64,000 bases of DNA from Bradyrhizobium sp. Ec3.3 (lineage in GTDB: Bacteria; Pseudomonadota; Alphaproteobacteria; Rhizobiales; Xanthobacteraceae). The notes under the pieces were generated by a model. It was not told the origin of the DNA. It was given only the letters and a program-made list of their open reading frames with translations, and did not search any database. The DNA lies in contig NZ_AXAS01000012.1 of assembly GCF_000472925.1 (NCBI RefSeq), positions 62,001-126,000 on the forward strand. Direction: 5' to 3'. Numbering within the stretch: position 1 is the stretch's first letter; the number at the start of each line of letters is the position of its first letter. Both the position numbers and the translations under genes were made by a program. Below, piece by piece: positions 9,023 to 18,151 of this stretch.

Positions 9023-10375
9023 TCACCCGAACAGAGTATCGGACAACAACTTAAGGTTGAGGATAACGATGACGCCGGCGACAATCCAGGCGATCGCGGC
9101 GACACTACGGGAAATCGCGAACTTGCCCATCTTGCGCCGATCGGAGACGAAGCGCACCAGCGGAATGACCGCAAACGGAAGCTGCATGGAAAGTACGACC
9201 TGGCTGAACACCAGCAGATCGGCAGTGCCGCGTTCGCCATAGATCGCGGTGACGACGATCACCGGGATGATCGCAACGCCGCGCGTCAGCAGGCGGCGCG
9301 CCCAACTCGGCAGGCGCAGGTCCAAAAAGCCTTCCATCACGATCTGGCCGGCGAGTGTCGCGGTCACCGTGGAGTTGAGACCAGAAGCAAGCAGCGCGAT
9401 TGCGAACAGCGTCGAGGCGATGCCAAGTCCAAGCAGCGGCGACAGCAGCTCGAAGGCCTGGCCGATCTCGGCGACGTCGGAATGGCCGGTTTTGTGGAAG
9501 GTCGCGGCCGCGACCACCAGGATCGCGGCGTTGATGAAGAGCGCCAGCATCAGCGCCACCGTGGAGTCGGTCGTCGCCCATGTGATCGCCTCGCGCCGGC
9601 CTTCGTCGGTCCGCTCGTAGGCGCGGGTCTGCACGATCGAGGAGTGCAGATAGAGATTATGCGGCATCACGGTGGCACCGATGATGCCGATCGCGATGTA
9701 GAGCATCTCGGGATTGGTGAAGATCTCCGTCCGCGGCGCAAATCCGCGGATCACCTCCGCTACCGGCGGCGCCGCCGCGGCGATCTGGATCGCGAAGCAG
9801 ATTGCGATCACGACGAGCAGCGACATCACGAAGGCTTCGAGGAAACGAAAGCCGCGGTTCATCAGGAGCAGCAGCAGGAAGGCGTCGAGCGCGGCGATCA
9901 GCGCACCGCCGATCAGGGGGATGCCGAACAGCAGCTTGAGCGCGATGGCCGTGCCGATGACCTCGGCGAGATCGCAGGCGATGATCGCGGCCTCGCAGGC
10001 GAGCCACAAAAGCCAGTTCACCGCCGGCGAGTAGGTCGCGCGGCAGGCCTGCGCGAGATCACGATCGGTGACGATGCCGAGCCGCGCCGCCAGCGACTGG
10101 AGCAGGATCGCCATCAGGTTCGACAGCAGGATTACCGAGAGCAGCGTGTAGCCAAACTTCGACCCGCCGGCGAGGTCGGTCGCCCAGTTGCCGGGATCCA
10201 TGTAACCGACCGAAACGAGATAGCCTGGGCCGACAAAGGCGAGCAGCCGGCGCCACCACGCCGCGGCGGCGGGGATCGCGACCGTGCCGTTCACCTCAGC
10301 CAGGCTTTTGGTGATGGGCGCGTCAGTGCGCCAGCCAGCTGCGTCGGGGGTCAGATCGGGTGATCGGGCATCCAT
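9023..10375 (-). CDS. mntH: NRAMP-family manganese transporter MntH
   Basis: A 450-residue proton-coupled Mn(II) (and Fe(II)) importer of the inner membrane. The TM1 metal-binding signature [11 protein letters not shown] and the TM6 motif [13 protein letters not shown] are both intact, and about eleven hydrophobic helices are visible. Rhizobial MntH is the main Mn importer and is controlled by a Fur-family Mn sensor (Mur). The start ATG at 10375 is preceded by a repeated TTGCAA element and a plausible -10. It is monocistronic as far as I can see and is transcribed divergently from the MFS gene at 10544. Confidence 0.95.
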   Translation of the reverse strand: MDARSPDLTPDAAGWRTDAPITKSLAEVNGTVAIPAAAAWWRRLLAFVGPGYLVSVGYMDPGNWATDLAGGSKFGYTLLSVILLSNLMAILLQSLAARLGIVTDRDLAQACRATYSPAVNWLLWLACEAAIIACDLAEVIGTAIALKLLFGIPLIGGALIAALDAFLLLLLMNRGFRFLEAFVMSLLVVIAICFAIQIAAAAPPVAEVIRGFAPRTEIFTNPEMLYIAIGIIGATVMPHNLYLHSSIVQTRAYERTDEGRREAITWATTDSTVALMLALFINAAILVVAAATFHKTGHSDVAEIGQAFELLSPLLGLGIASTLFAIALLASGLNSTVTATLAGQIVMEGFLDLRLPSWARRLLTRGVAIIPVIVVTAIYGERGTADLLVFSQVVLSMQLPFAVIPLVRFVSDRRKMGKFAISRSVAAIAWIVAGVIVILNLKLLSDTLFG

Positions 10376-10384
10376 GGGTCAAAG

Positions 10385-10423
10385 AGAATACCGAACTCGG
10401 CTCTTATTGCAACTCATTTGCAA
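10385..10423 (-). promoter_or_regulatory. mntH promoter with candidate Mn-responsive (Mur/Fur-type) operator
   Basis: On the minus strand, TTGCAA (10412-10407), a 16-bp spacer and TATTCT (10390-10385) make a promoter just upstream of mntH. A second TTGCAA at 10423-10418 is separated by 5 bp from the first. Because TTGCAA is self-complementary the pair reads as both direct and inverted repeat. Overlap of the repeat with the -35 box is what a repressor operator would look like. That Mur binds here is inferred from known regulation of rhizobial mntH. Confidence 0.5.
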
Positions 10424-10543
10424 CTGCATCTAGCCGCGCTGGTTCCCGGAAGGTCCCGCGACCGGTCTTGTCGGGAAGCGGGTGGGTTTGGCGGTCATTG
10501 GGGGCGAATACTGGCCTTTAGATCGACTTTCAGGGAATGACCG

Positions 10544-11788
10544 ATGTCAACGCCCCCCAGCCTGCCGGATACGTTCAACCGCCTCGCCTGGTCCAATCTT
10601 GCGGCGCAATCGGCGGAACAGATCGCACTGGCCGCCGCCCCCATCGTTGCGGTGCTGGCGCTGGGCGTCGCCGAAGGCCAGGCCGGCCTGCTCCAGACCG
10701 CCCTCACCCTGCCATTCGTGCTGTTTGCGATTCCGGCCGGCCTGCTCGCCGACCGCATCTCGCGGCGCGCGCTGATGGCCGGCGCCGAGGCGCTGCGGGC
10801 TGCGGCGCTTGGGACAATCGTGATCCTGATTGCGCTCGGCGCGCTCAACCTGCCGCTGCTCGCAGCACTCGGCTTTGCCGCGGTCTGCGGCACCGTCGTC
10901 TACAGCGTGGCGGCGCCCGCGCTGGTACCCTCGCTGGTGCAGGCCGACGCCCTGCCCGCGGCGAATGCACGGATTGAGCTTGCGCGCACCATTGCGTTTG
11001 CGAGCGGTCCCGCGCTCGGCGGCGCGCTGGTCGGCTGGCTCGGCGCAAGCCCAGCCTTCGGCTTCGCCGCCGCGCTTTCGGCGATCGCCGTCGTGCTGCT
11101 CGCCGGCCTCTACGAGCCCGCGCGCGCACCTGTGCCGCGACGGCACCCGCTGCAGGAGATCCGCGAGGGCGCCGCGTTCGTCTTCCATCACCCGCTGTTG
11201 CGGCCGGTGTTCGTCACCCAGTTCATCTTCAACACCGGCTGGTTCCTCCAGCTTGCGGTGTTCGTGCCTTACGCGGTGCGTCATCTCGGCCTGTCCGCGA
11301 CCGGCGTCGGCGTGGTGCTGGCGATGTATGGCGTCGGCATGGTGATCGGCGCATTGGTAGCGACGCGGGTGATGCGGCGCCTCGCCTTCGGCACGGTGGT
11401 CGGACTTGGACCGGTGACCGGATTCGTTGCAGCCCTCGTGATGGCGCTGACGGTGCTGGTGCCTGCCGCATGGCTGGCGGCGTTGAGCTTCTTCCTGCTC
11501 GGCGTCGGCCCGATCCTCTGGGTGATCTCGACCACCACGCTGCGCCAATCGGTGACGCCGCCGCGCCTGCTCGGCCGCGTCTCCGCCATCAACATCATGA
11601 GCTATGGCGCACGCCCGCTCGGCTCGGCGCTGGGCGCGATCGTCGGCGGCTTTTATAGCGCAGAGGCGTGCCTCTATCTCGCAGCCGCGATCTTCGCCGT
11701 GCAGGCGCTGGTGATCTGGCTCTCGCCGGCGGTCGCGCTGGACCGCCAGCCGGAGATGGTCGGCGACGAGGCGACGGCGCGCTGCTAG
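10544..11788 (+). CDS. MFS exporter (EntS/MFS_3-like)
   Basis: A 414-residue major-facilitator protein with about twelve hydrophobic helices. The loop between TM2 and TM3 carries a G-x-L-A-D-R-x-S-R-R signature (GLLADRISRR, about residues 66-75), the hallmark of drug/siderophore exporters. The overall pattern resembles the EntS-like MFS_3 group; substrate unknown. The ATG at 10544 follows GGGA by nine bases. It is divergent from mntH and shares the 168-bp promoter region, but no functional link is implied. Confidence 0.82.
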   Translation: MSTPPSLPDTFNRLAWSNLAAQSAEQIALAAAPIVAVLALGVAEGQAGLLQTALTLPFVLFAIPAGLLADRISRRALMAGAEALRAAALGTIVILIALGALNLPLLAALGFAAVCGTVVYSVAAPALVPSLVQADALPAANARIELARTIAFASGPALGGALVGWLGASPAFGFAAALSAIAVVLLAGLYEPARAPVPRRHPLQEIREGAAFVFHHPLLRPVFVTQFIFNTGWFLQLAVFVPYAVRHLGLSATGVGVVLAMYGVGMVIGALVATRVMRRLAFGTVVGLGPVTGFVAALVMALTVLVPAAWLAALSFFLLGVGPILWVISTTTLRQSVTPPRLLGRVSAINIMSYGARPLGSALGAIVGGFYSAEACLYLAAAIFAVQALVIWLSPAVALDRQPEMVGDEATARC

Positions 11789-11793
11789 CAGCT

Positions 11794-11874
11794 CGTCATT
11801 GCGAGCGCAGCGAAGCAATCCAGGAATGCACCCGCGGAAAGCCTCTGGATTGCTTCGCTGAGCTCGCAATGACG
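11794..11874. repeat. Palindromic intergenic repeat (Bradyrhizobium type, CGTCATTGCGAG family)
   Basis: The arms CGTCATTGCGAG...GCGAAGCAATCCAG (left) and CTGGATTGCTTCGC...CTCGCAATGACG (right) are near-perfect inverted complements separated by about 20 bases. The element sits between the MFS gene and the convergent cyclase gene. I know this sequence family from memory as a dispersed element in Bradyrhizobium genomes. It could fold in RNA and act as a bidirectional transcription or mRNA-stability element. Confidence 0.8.
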
Positions 11875-11896
11875 GAGTGTGTTGGGGACGCCGACG

Positions 11897-13156
11897 CTAA
11901 CCCGCCAGATACCGTTCGTAGCTGCCCGTCACCGGCTCGCTCGTGTCGATGTCCGGATCGAGGGTATAGAGATCCTGCGCGCGGCCGATGCCACGCAGTG
12001 CGTAGCGGCCGGTCGAGACGAGATAGCGGCGGCCCGCCGCATCGAGCCCCGCGTAAAACTCCGCCGATGCGAGCAGCTCGCGATCGACCGAGCGGCTCAT
12101 CGAGGCGATGCGGCTGACCTCGTTGACCGTGGGCCCGACCACCGTGAAATCGAGCCGGTCCTCGCTGCCGATATTGCCGTAGAAGACCTCGCCGACATGC
12201 AAGCCAATATAGGCCGAAGTGATCGGGCGGCCGGCGGCGGCCCGCTTCGCGTTCAGCGCCACGATGTTCTTGCGGAAAAGATGCTCGGCCCGAAGCGCCG
12301 CGCGACGGGCGCCCGCCATGTCCTCGCCTGTGAACATTGCTAGCACGCCGTCGCCGATCAGCTTCAGCACGTCGCCGCCGGCGTCGTGGATCGCATCGAT
12401 CACGGCCTGCGCATAATCGTTGAGGAACGGAATGATCTCGTCGGGCCCGATGCTCTCGCTGATCCCGGTCGAGCCGCGCAAATCCGAATACCAGAGCACG
12501 GCATTGATGCGCTCGGTGACGCCGCGCGAGATGCGCCCGCGCAGCACCTGCTCCGAGGCATCACGGCCGAGATAGACGCGCCCGAGCGTGCGCACGATAT
12601 CGACCTGCTGGGCGGACTTAATCGTAAGCCCCAGCACCGGCACGAGATCGCGCAGCGCTGCGAGCTCGCTCTCGGCAAAGCCCTCGCGCCGCCGCGTCGT
12701 CCAGTAGGAATAGAGGCAATCCATCTGGCCGAGCGCGCCGCTCTCGCCGAAGCGATGCACGAAGGCGAGGAAATGCCGGTGGCCTTTGTCCGCGAGCTCG
12801 CCAATCTGCGAAAAGTCGAGCGATGCGGTGTCCGCGAGATCGATCTGCATCTCGTCCTCGCCGTGCTCGAGCAGATGATAGAACACCGAGCGGCGCCAGT
12901 TCTTGGCCGGATCGCCCTGCGCCGTCGATCCATATTCGACGACGTCGCTCTCATTGCTCGGCACATCGCTCCAGCGGAAGGCGCGCCCCTCATAGATCGG
13001 GTGCAGCGTGTCGATGACGACGAGCCCGCGCGACAGCTCGATCCCCTCGGCGCGGCAGCGCTCGCAGAAGCCGCGGAGCATCTCGATCTCGGGCAGGCCG
13101 GTGAGCCCCTGGCTGGTCAGCCAGTTGATCAACGCAAGGCGGGAGGTCAATTCCAT
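11897..13156 (-). CDS. Class III adenylate/guanylate cyclase
   Basis: A 419-residue soluble protein. The N-terminal 190 residues are an unassigned sensor-like domain. Residues 215-400 are a class III cyclase catalytic domain with metal Asp225 (LWYSDLRGST), Asp269 (KLIGDG), and the transition-state Asn345 and Arg349 (TVNEVSRI). All catalytic residues are present, so it is probably active and makes cAMP or cGMP. The same architecture is abundant in rhizobia, which have many cyclases per genome. The ATG at 13156 is the first in frame. It is a stand-alone gene, unlike the two other cyclase-like genes in the window. Confidence 0.9.
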   Translation of the reverse strand: MELTSRLALINWLTSQGLTGLPEIEMLRGFCERCRAEGIELSRGLVVIDTLHPIYEGRAFRWSDVPSNESDVVEYGSTAQGDPAKNWRRSVFYHLLEHGEDEMQIDLADTASLDFSQIGELADKGHRHFLAFVHRFGESGALGQMDCLYSYWTTRRREGFAESELAALRDLVPVLGLTIKSAQQVDIVRTLGRVYLGRDASEQVLRGRISRGVTERINAVLWYSDLRGSTGISESIGPDEIIPFLNDYAQAVIDAIHDAGGDVLKLIGDGVLAMFTGEDMAGARRAALRAEHLFRKNIVALNAKRAAAGRPITSAYIGLHVGEVFYGNIGSEDRLDFTVVGPTVNEVSRIASMSRSVDRELLASAEFYAGLDAAGRRYLVSTGRYALRGIGRAQDLYTLDPDIDTSEPVTGSYERYLAG

Positions 13157-13295
13157 ACGCCATTATGGCGTGCATTCGTGACGAGCGAAAGGCAGACGTC
13201 GACCTCACGGCTTTAGGTCTCAGGGCTTGCGCGTGACGACCTCGCCATCCTCCTCCACCAAGGATACAGGCGGCTCCAAGCCGGCGCGGCCGCGT

Positions 13296-14108
13296 TCAGA
13301 ACCTGTAATTCAGAGTTGCGGTCACAAGGTCACCAAGCATCGAGGCGGAAATCTTCTCGTGATAGAAGGATGCCTTGTCTTTCGACTGATAATTTACAGA
13401 GCCGAGATCGAAACGGAGATATTGGACTCCTACCGTCCATTTGGCGCTCAAGGGCAGCTCAACTCCTGCGCCTGCCGTCCAACCGGTCGCTACCGTCGAC
13501 GCGGCACCATGCGAATCATATCCGTAGTACAGCACGTTGTAATTGTACGTTGATTTGACAGCGCCGAACGCCAACCCGGCGGTGCCGTATAGCAGCGCGC
13601 CTCCAAGCGGAATGCCGGCACGGCCGCGCAGGGTTGCGAGCCACTCAATCTTTGTCATCTCCAGGAAGCGCGAGTCCGCCTGGAAATAGGGATCCTTGAT
13701 GTAACCTGTGTCGCTGTGGCTCGCGAGCGATAGCGCACGGATATCGCCCTCGAGACCCCACACGAAACCCTGCGATTGCCAGTTCCACCCGGCTTGGGCA
13801 CCGCCAGTAAAATTCGACGGCGAACTCTTCGACGAGCCCGCGGAAGCGATGAATGGTGGAAAGAGTGGATCGTACAACCAATCCGCAGCCTGCACGTCCG
13901 TCCGTTGCGAGCCCCAGGCTCCCCCGATGTTTCCTCCGAGATAGAACCCGGACCAATTTGAGGACTGCGCCTCGGCGGTCGACGCCGCGCAGAGCGCGGC
14001 TACCAGGGCTCCGGTCGCGACCAACAGCTCCTTAAGTTGCGCAAATCGCAACGTTAGCCTCCGACTTCTTCCGGACCGCTTCATCAGATCAAGGCTCGAC
14101 TCGTGCAT
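13296..14108 (-). CDS. Outer-membrane beta-barrel protein (Omp25/31-like)
   Basis: A 270-residue protein with a Sec signal: a basic start and a hydrophobic run ending in the AEAQ cleavage site. It is followed by the NWSGFYLGGNIGGAWG entry typical of the small eight-stranded rhizobial/Brucella OMPs. The protein ends with an aromatic residue (LNYRF), as barrels recognised by BamA do. I chose ATG at 14108 because GAGGG lies ten bases upstream; ATG 14084 would still leave the signal peptide. It lies opposite the AraC gene across a 367-bp non-coding stretch. A role in envelope structure or adhesion is generic for the family. Confidence 0.82.
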   Translation of the reverse strand: MHESSLDLMKRSGRSRRLTLRFAQLKELLVATGALVAALCAASTAEAQSSNWSGFYLGGNIGGAWGSQRTDVQAADWLYDPLFPPFIASAGSSKSSPSNFTGGAQAGWNWQSQGFVWGLEGDIRALSLASHSDTGYIKDPYFQADSRFLEMTKIEWLATLRGRAGIPLGGALLYGTAGLAFGAVKSTYNYNVLYYGYDSHGAASTVATGWTAGAGVELPLSAKWTVGVQYLRFDLGSVNYQSKDKASFYHEKISASMLGDLVTATLNYRF

Positions 14109-14475
14109 CCTGGAAACCCTCAAATTCTCGGCGCTCAAAGAGAGCCAGTGCGGGCACGTGGCGCCGTCTCCTCTCAGCAAATGTCAGATCGCCGCGGAGA
14201 TGTCTTGGACCGGGCAGCACACAGTTTGCGCGGGCACGGCACTGAGAAAGAATGGAGACGGCTGTTGTACCGGAGGCACATTCCAAGGGACCGCCTTTGC
14301 CCTGACGGCACATGCGCCTTGGACGACACGGCATTGCAACGGCGATGAACCCCGGCGTACAAACAACGACTAATGCTGGTTGCCTCGCTTGAGGGAGCCG
14401 ACGTCTTGAGGCCGAATTTGCCGGTGGCGGCCGTGACTAATTCCGTGATCGGTGGCAAATTCGGCTGGAGACACT
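14109..14475. other. Divergent intergenic region between omp and araC-type genes
   Basis: This 367-bp stretch holds the promoters of the divergent outer-membrane protein and AraC-family genes. Several short frames on both strands show no family resemblance or ribosome site. I see no confident operator; the AraC-like protein may act here, which is an inference from position only. Confidence 0.5.
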
Positions 14476-15465
14476 ATGTCCGAAAGGAAAAGCGCAACCG
14501 ATCCGATTTTGGGTCCGCCGACGCGTTTCTCATTCTCGACCGACAATGTTGCACCGGCGCATCGCTTGAACGCCTTCCGCGATGCCGTCAACTCCGTCGA
14601 GGAGGTGGACTGGCTTGCGCGATCGCCGGACGAGTTTCGCTGTGCCGTGCAAGCCGACCTGTTCGACGGAGCCATTGCCATTGATCTTCAGGCGTCCGAC
14701 GTGCGGGGCGGCCCCAATGCACGTCAGGCTCGCCACAACAGCGATCGGATCACGATACAGATTTGCGACCGCGGCAGCCTTCATGTCGAACAGCAAGCCT
14801 CGGCTTTTGACGTGGCGCCAGGCCATGCGGCCATCGTCCGCAATGATCTCGAAGGTCACACGACGTATTTAGACGACGCACGCGTCCAGTTCCTTTTTAT
14901 CGACAGGACACTCGTGCGCCCTCTGTTGAAATCCGATTGGTCGAGGTCAGCGCTCCATATTTCTGCCGCCACGCCCTCCTTGCGCCTGCTCAGAAGCTGG
15001 CTGGCCAGCCGGGCCGACGTTGAGCTTTCATCGGACCAGAATCTTCGCGCACTCTATGTCCAACATACCGCCGACCTCGTTGCGATGATTCTGGGACCGC
15101 ATTCCGATGCGGAGGCCCTGCTGGAAGGTCGAGGGATCAAGGCCGCGCGCCTCAAGGCAGTCATCAACGCGATCAGGCACAATGCGGCGCGCCAGGAGCT
15201 GTCAGCGGAGCTGGTCGGCCGCAGCCTCGGCATCTCGGAGCGCTATGTTCGCGTGTTGCTCGAGGAAACCGGAAAGACATTCTCCGAGCACCTTACCGAG
15301 GAACGCCTCCTGCATGCCAGAAGGCTCCTCAATGCGCCTCACCTGGCCAACCACACCATCGCCGAGATCGCCATGATGTCGGGCTTCAGCGACATCTCGC
15401 ACTTCAACAGGAGCTTCCGTCGCCGCTTTGGCGACACTCCGAGTGGAGTTCGCCGCCAGTTCTAG
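14476..15465 (+). CDS. AraC-family transcriptional regulator
   Basis: A 329-residue regulator. The N-terminal half resembles the AraC-binding-like domain of the cupin-type regulators that sense small ligands. The C-terminal 100 residues contain two helix-turn-helix motifs, the second followed by the family signature IAMMSGFSDISHFNRSFRRRFGDTPSGVRR. I chose ATG at 14476 because GGAG lies five bases upstream; a GTG at 14452 is in frame but has no ribosome site. It is divergent from the barrel gene and is followed at once by the eroded arsC relic. Confidence 0.88.
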   Translation: MSERKSATDPILGPPTRFSFSTDNVAPAHRLNAFRDAVNSVEEVDWLARSPDEFRCAVQADLFDGAIAIDLQASDVRGGPNARQARHNSDRITIQICDRGSLHVEQQASAFDVAPGHAAIVRNDLEGHTTYLDDARVQFLFIDRTLVRPLLKSDWSRSALHISAATPSLRLLRSWLASRADVELSSDQNLRALYVQHTADLVAMILGPHSDAEALLEGRGIKAARLKAVINAIRHNAARQELSAELVGRSLGISERYVRVLLEETGKTFSEHLTEERLLHARRLLNAPHLANHTIAEIAMMSGFSDISHFNRSFRRRFGDTPSGVRRQF

Positions 15466-15477
15466 CCAGGCACAATT

Positions 15478-15605
15478 GGCGAGCGCGGCTCGGCGGCTCC
15501 TTGAGATATTCGATCAACTCCGGCTCGACGCCGCTCCTGCGGATCATGGCGAGCGAATTGCGCGAGGTCCCGCAAACCGCAGTTGTGATAGATGGTGACG
15601 GCCAT
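15478..15605 (-). pseudogene. arsC: Relic of arsenate reductase arsC (frameshifted, 3'-truncated)
   Basis: The minus strand from ATG 15605 reads MAVTIYHN. After a one-base shift it reads CGTSRNSLAMIRRSG and then VEPELIEYLKEPPSRA. These pieces match in order the first 40 or so residues of glutaredoxin-type ArsC, including the catalytic-cysteine loop HNxxCGTSRN. Seven bases instead of six lie between HN and CGTS, so a +1 shift breaks the frame. Homology stops at about 15480, just before the end of the AraC gene, so roughly 100 codons are missing. It is therefore not functional. It suggests that an arsenic-resistance locus once stood here. Confidence 0.8.
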
Positions 15606-15759
15606 GATGGCGTCCTCGCAGGCCCCGGATAGCATCCCGCCCCTTGCAGATCGAATATGCCGTGGGCGATGTTGACGCCGCCCGCGCCGCGGAGGCAAAA
15701 GCCGATTGATGTATTCCGATGCCGGCGACGACCAGAAGCGCCAAGATCAACGCAAGCAC

Positions 15760-16917
15760 ATGAGCCAGCGACAGCTTCCGATCATTCTGGCGCTGGGCAC
15801 CACACAGACGCTGGCCTGGGCTTCGAGCTACTACCTGCCGGCCATCCTCGCCGATCCGATCGGGCGCGATCTCGGCGTCTCCGCAAACTGGATCTTCGGC
15901 GCCTTCTCCGCCTCGCTGGTGATCTCGGCCCTCCTGGGGCCGCGCATCGGGCGGCAGATCGATCTCGTCGGCGGACGGCAGGTGCTCGCGGCCTCGAACC
16001 TGACCATTGCTGGCGGCCTCGTGCTGCTCGGCTTCTCCACCTCCGTCCCGATAATGGCGATCGCCTGGCTCGTGCTCGGCGTCGGCATGGCGCTCGGACT
16101 CTATGACGCCGCCTTCGCCGCGCTCGGGCGAATCTACGGCGCCGAGGCGCGCGGCTCGATCACCGGCATCACGCTGGTGGCCGGATTTGCCTCGACCGTC
16201 GGCTGGCCGCTGACGGCCTGGGGGCTTTCGCATATCGGATGGCGCGACACCTGCTTTGCCTGGGCGGCCGCTCACATCCTGATAGGCCTGCCGCTCAACT
16301 TCCTGATGCTGCCGAAGGTGAAGGGCGCCTGGGAGGCGGCGACGACGGCTGTCAAGCCGCATATCCCGCTCGACCGCACCATGATCCTTCTGGCTTTCGT
16401 CTTCGCCGCGGCCTGGACCGTCACCGGCGCGATGGCGGTGCACTTCCCGCGTATCCTTGAAGCCACCGGCGCGACGCCCGTCGAGGCGATTGCCGCGGGC
16501 GCCCTGATCGGGCCGGCGCAAGTCGGCGCGCGGGTTCTCGAGGCGAGCTTTCTGAGCCGCTTTCATCCGCTGTGGTCGGCGCGGCTTGCCTGCATCACCC
16601 ACCCGATCGGGGCGGCCGTGATCGCCATCTTCGGCGCGGCCGGCGCGAGCGCCTTTGCGCTTCTCCACGGCTCAGGCAACGGCGTTCTGACCATCGCGCG
16701 CGGAACGCTGCCGCTCGCGATCTTCGGGCCGAAGAATTACGGCTACCGGCTCGGCATCATCGGCGCGCCGGCGCGGATGGCGCAGGCCATTGCCCCGCTC
16801 GCCTTCGGCCTCTTGATCGACGTCATGGGCAGCAAGGTCCTGATCGTGTCCTCGGCGCTGAGCCTCACCGCACTCGCGGCACTGTTCCTGGTCCGCCCCG
16901 AACGCCGGCCTTCTTGA
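15760..16917 (+). CDS. MFS transporter
   Basis: A 385-residue major-facilitator protein with about twelve hydrophobic segments, beginning MSQRQLPIILALG. The loop after TM2 reads RIGRQIDLVGGRQVL, a reduced form of the MFS signature. Similar transporters are sometimes seen beside arsenic genes, and an arsC relic lies directly upstream on the other strand, so it may be a survivor of an ars locus; this is weak inference. The start is uncertain: TTG 15706 or ATG 15709 has GGAGG upstream and would add about 17 hydrophilic residues, whereas ATG 15760 has no clear ribosome site but gives the usual N-terminus. Confidence 0.8.
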   Translation: MSQRQLPIILALGTTQTLAWASSYYLPAILADPIGRDLGVSANWIFGAFSASLVISALLGPRIGRQIDLVGGRQVLAASNLTIAGGLVLLGFSTSVPIMAIAWLVLGVGMALGLYDAAFAALGRIYGAEARGSITGITLVAGFASTVGWPLTAWGLSHIGWRDTCFAWAAAHILIGLPLNFLMLPKVKGAWEAATTAVKPHIPLDRTMILLAFVFAAAWTVTGAMAVHFPRILEATGATPVEAIAAGALIGPAQVGARVLEASFLSRFHPLWSARLACITHPIGAAVIAIFGAAGASAFALLHGSGNGVLTIARGTLPLAIFGPKNYGYRLGIIGAPARMAQAIAPLAFGLLIDVMGSKVLIVSSALSLTALAALFLVRPERRPS

Positions 16918-16958
16918 AGCCCCTTCCCTTCGCGGCTGCTTTCGCGCAAAAGCAAGGC

Positions 16959-17150
16959 ATGACCGACGACACCGGAAATTCAGGCGCACTCAGGCGCATC
17001 GCGCGATGGGCGATCACGCCGCCACAGGCCTATGGCGTCTATCTCGCCGCCGTCGTGCTGGTGTTCCTGCTATCGTTCTACGCGGGCAGCCTGAAGCCGA
17101 AGAAGGCGCCGGAGGGCGGACCGCCGCCCGTTACGGCTCCGCGGAGCTGA
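16959..17150 (+). CDS. Small single-pass membrane protein, unknown
   Basis: A 63-residue protein: a 19-residue polar start, one hydrophobic span (about 25-43) and a short Pro/Lys-rich tail. I recognise no domain. It follows the MFS gene by 41 bp on the same strand and meets the DMT exporter gene tail to tail. Its ribosome site is weak. It could be a small membrane subunit or simply a conserved rhizobial orphan. Confidence 0.5.
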   Translation: MTDDTGNSGALRRIARWAITPPQAYGVYLAAVVLVFLLSFYAGSLKPKKAPEGGPPPVTAPRS

Positions 17151-18041
17151 TCAGGCCGCCTTCGCCCCGCTGGTGGCGATCCAGATGCCGGCGAAGACGG
17201 CGACGAGGCCAATCAGGAGATTGGGCGTGATCGGCTCGCCGATCAGGAGCGCCGCGAGCGCGGCCGCAGCGATCGGGTTGACCGTCATAGTGTTGGCAAC
17301 GCGCGTCGGCGTCGCAAGCTCGAGCGCCTTGACCCAGAGGATGAAGGCAAGCGCACCGCCGCCGATGCCGAGATAGACCCCCGCGACCCATTGCGCGGTT
17401 GTGAAGTAATCGAGCGCCGCGAAGCTTCCGCGCACAAGGCCGACCAGCACCAGCGCGATGGCCCCTGCCCCCATCCCGACCGTCAGGAAGCCGAGCGCGC
17501 TCGAGCGCTGCATCAGCGGGCGTGACAACACGTTGTAGAAGGCCATGCAGAAGACGGCCGCGGCCATGATCAGCTCGCCGCGCCAGGCTCCGGGTGGGCT
17601 TTGCGCGAGGCCCGTCGCGAGGGCGGCCACGACGCCGAGCACGGCAACGCCGACGCCGAGCGCCTTGGGCACCGTCAGGCGCTCGACGCCAAGGAGCGCG
17701 CCGACCACCATGGTATGAAGCGGCAACGTCGCGAGCGCGAGGCTGGCCCGTGCCGCGGTCGTATAGGCGATCGCGATATTGTAGAGGATGAAGAACAGGC
17801 CGAAGAAGCTGAGGCCGAGCAGCAGCACGGCCGGCACGTCGTCCCGCGAGGGCCACCGCACGCGCAACAGCAGTGCAACCGGCAGCAGGCAGGCGAAACC
17901 GATTCCCCAGCGCAGGATCGCCAGCAGGATCGGATCAGCGCCACCGACAAGATAGCGCGTGATCGCTGCCGCGGTGCCGCCAACGCTGCTGGACAGAAGC
18001 GCGATCGCAACGCCCGCCCATTCGCCCAAGGCTGCCTCCAA
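17151..18041 (-). CDS. DMT-family (EamA) transporter
   Basis: A 296-residue inner-membrane protein of the drug/metabolite superfamily with two tandem EamA repeats of five helices each. The conserved LGxxxxFxLxxxxLxxxxxxxAxxLxxLxP pattern of the repeat ends and the NPIAAAALAALLIGEPIT motif near the C-terminus are visible. The start is a TTG at 18041, supported by AAGGAAG six bases upstream; there is no in-frame ATG before the first helix. The substrate is unknown; relatives export amino acids or metabolites. Confidence 0.85.
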   Translation of the reverse strand: MEAALGEWAGVAIALLSSSVGGTAAAITRYLVGGADPILLAILRWGIGFACLLPVALLLRVRWPSRDDVPAVLLLGLSFFGLFFILYNIAIAYTTAARASLALATLPLHTMVVGALLGVERLTVPKALGVGVAVLGVVAALATGLAQSPPGAWRGELIMAAAVFCMAFYNVLSRPLMQRSSALGFLTVGMGAGAIALVLVGLVRGSFAALDYFTTAQWVAGVYLGIGGGALAFILWVKALELATPTRVANTMTVNPIAAAALAALLIGEPITPNLLIGLVAVFAGIWIATSGAKAA

Positions 18042-18151
18042 AGCCTGCTTCCTTAGCGAAGCCAGTCGGACGAATTGCTAGCACCCCCCTGCTGACAGCA
18101 TCGTGGCAGCAGTCCCAGCTGTCATTCGAGGGATCCGCCGCCCGGACAATG

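Noticed and set aside
8957..10363. A 468-codon plus-strand frame opposite mntH
   Set aside because: It is antisense to a clear NRAMP gene and has a composition of charged repeats typical of shadows.
15544..16668. A 374-codon minus-strand frame opposite the MFS gene
   Set aside because: It is antisense to the transporter and low in hydrophobic residues. Only its tail lies outside the gene, next to the arsC relic.
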